Positions 5,237 through 5,772 of a DNA stretch of 5,772 nucleotides are shown here, one piece after another. A model generated the notes under the pieces. It was not told the origin of the DNA. It saw only the letters and a program-made list of their open reading frames with translations, and searched no databases. The stretch covers positions 1 to 5,772 of the forward strand of contig DUZI01000168.1 in assembly GCA_013349595.1 (NCBI GenBank). The letters run 5' to 3'. The first letter of the stretch is position 1, and each line of letters begins with the position of its first letter. This DNA comes from Nitrospirota bacterium. Lineage in GTDB: Bacteria > Nitrospirota > Thermodesulfovibrionia > Thermodesulfovibrionales > Dissulfurispiraceae. The translations under genes and the position numbers were made by a program.

Positions 5237-5772
5237 TTAAAGCTTTCCTTTTGTAGTTGGTGTCCCTTTTCTCTGGCTATCAATGGATACTGCCTGTCTC
5301 AATGTCCTCCCTAAAGCCTTAAATATTGCCTCAAAGATATGGTGTAAGTCCCGTCCATAATGAACAGTTATGTGTAAGTTCATCATAGCATGATTGCTAA
5401 ATGCCCTAAAAAATTCTTCAAAGAGAGATACCTCTATACCCCTAACTGAACCTCTTGGTGGCTCAACTTTATAAACAAGATAAGGCCTACCACTTAAATC
5501 AATTACAACCTGTGCAAGGGTTTCATCCATAGGCAACATAAAAAAACCATATCTTGTAATGCCTTTTTTATCTCCCAGTGCTTTTTTAAGTGCCTCACCA
5601 AGCACTATCCCCATATCTTCCATAAGGTGATGATAATCAATCTCTATATCACCCTTTGCCATCATCTTTAAATCAAAAAGCCCATGAAAGGCAAATAGCT
5701 CAAGCATATGGTCAAAAAAAGGTATTGATGTTTGTAATTCTACCTCTCCTTTACCATCAAGATTGATCTCCA
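5237..5772 (-). CDS. hisB: imidazoleglycerol-phosphate dehydratase HisB (5' end outside window)
   Basis: The C-terminal 177 residues of HisB, which dehydrates imidazoleglycerol phosphate to imidazole-acetol phosphate in histidine biosynthesis, using Mn2+ bound by conserved His/Glu residues. The frame is open to the window edge, and conserved sequence runs upstream of the first internal ATG (5705-5707): NLDGKG, then FFDHML. It continues with GDIEIDYHHLMED (metal-binding HH..ED), GITRYG, PMDETLA, DLSGRP, YGRDLHHIFEAIFKAL (the second HH..E metal motif) and the TTKGKL terminus. About 15-20 N-terminal residues should lie beyond 5772. This is the monofunctional form; the C-terminus ends normally, so there is no C-terminal fusion. 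Small departures from consensus are HHLMED for HHTVED and GRDLHH for GxNxHH; the metal ligands are kept. The stop is 1 bp from the thyX start, suggesting coupled expression. Confidence 0.95.
   Translation of the reverse strand, partial: EINLDGKGEVELQTSIPFFDHMLELFAFHGLFDLKMMAKGDIEIDYHHLMEDMGIVLGEALKKALGDKKGITRYGFFMLPMDETLAQVVIDLSGRPYLVYKVEPPRGSVRGIEVSLFEEFFRAFSNHAMMNLHITVHYGRDLHHIFEAIFKALGRTLRQAVSIDSQRKGTPTTKGKL
5246..5250 (-). promoter_or_regulatory. ribosome binding site AAGGA for thyX
   Basis: Read on the minus strand, AAGGA lies 10 nt upstream of the ATG at 5235, within the last codons of hisB. It supports the shorter ThyX start over the in-frame ATG at 5283. Confidence 0.5.

Noticed and set aside
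5236..5283. Longer ThyX start at ATG 5283
   Set aside because: It adds 16 non-conserved residues and overlaps hisB by 47 bp. The ATG at 5235 has a nearby RBS and the expected family N-terminus.

Overview
The window is AT-rich bacterial chromosome. Its arginine codons are mostly AGA/AGG and ATA isoleucine is common, as in many AT-rich and thermophilic lineages, but no gene here fixes the phylum. Left to right it holds a three-gene + strand cluster (MoxR-family AAA+ ATPase, DUF58 protein, TgpA-like transmembrane transglutaminase) and then two - strand genes, thyX (flavin-dependent thymidylate synthase) and a 5'-truncated hisB (imidazoleglycerol-phosphate dehydratase). tgpA and thyX converge, and their stop codons overlap by 4 bp. 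hisB and thyX are 1 bp apart and probably share a transcript.

The MoxR/DUF58/TgpA trio is a widespread conserved gene set. The ATPase is thought to act as a chaperone-like remodeller. The DUF58 protein is a membrane-anchored partner. The last protein carries an extracytoplasmic Cys-His-Asp transglutaminase-like domain between membrane segments. Two reading-frame oddities stand out. The DUF58 gene has no ATG/GTG/TTG early enough to include its conserved N-terminus; the natural start overlaps the moxR stop as TAATT, where TAATG would be expected. Its 3' end is also interrupted by a mobile element.

The non-coding parts are mostly explained by one family of short, non-autonomous, MITE-like elements ending in CCCAAA...AGCGATAG. 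Copy 1 (35-236) lies upstream of moxR. Copy 2 (2125-2542) sits between the DUF58 gene and tgpA in the same orientation, and is itself interrupted by a more divergent relative (2247-2476) that is close to palindromic along its length. The nested insertion has a perfect 5-bp target duplication (CAAAA) and the outer one a 4/5 duplication (TGGAT/TAGAT). Removing the outer insertion plus one 5-bp copy restores an uninterrupted DUF58 frame whose stop overlaps the tgpA start as ATGA. The element therefore landed in the last codons of the DUF58 gene of a tightly coupled operon.

I do not see a new defence or metabolic system. The unusual content is the nested MITE-like family, its effect on this operon, and the non-canonical DUF58 start.
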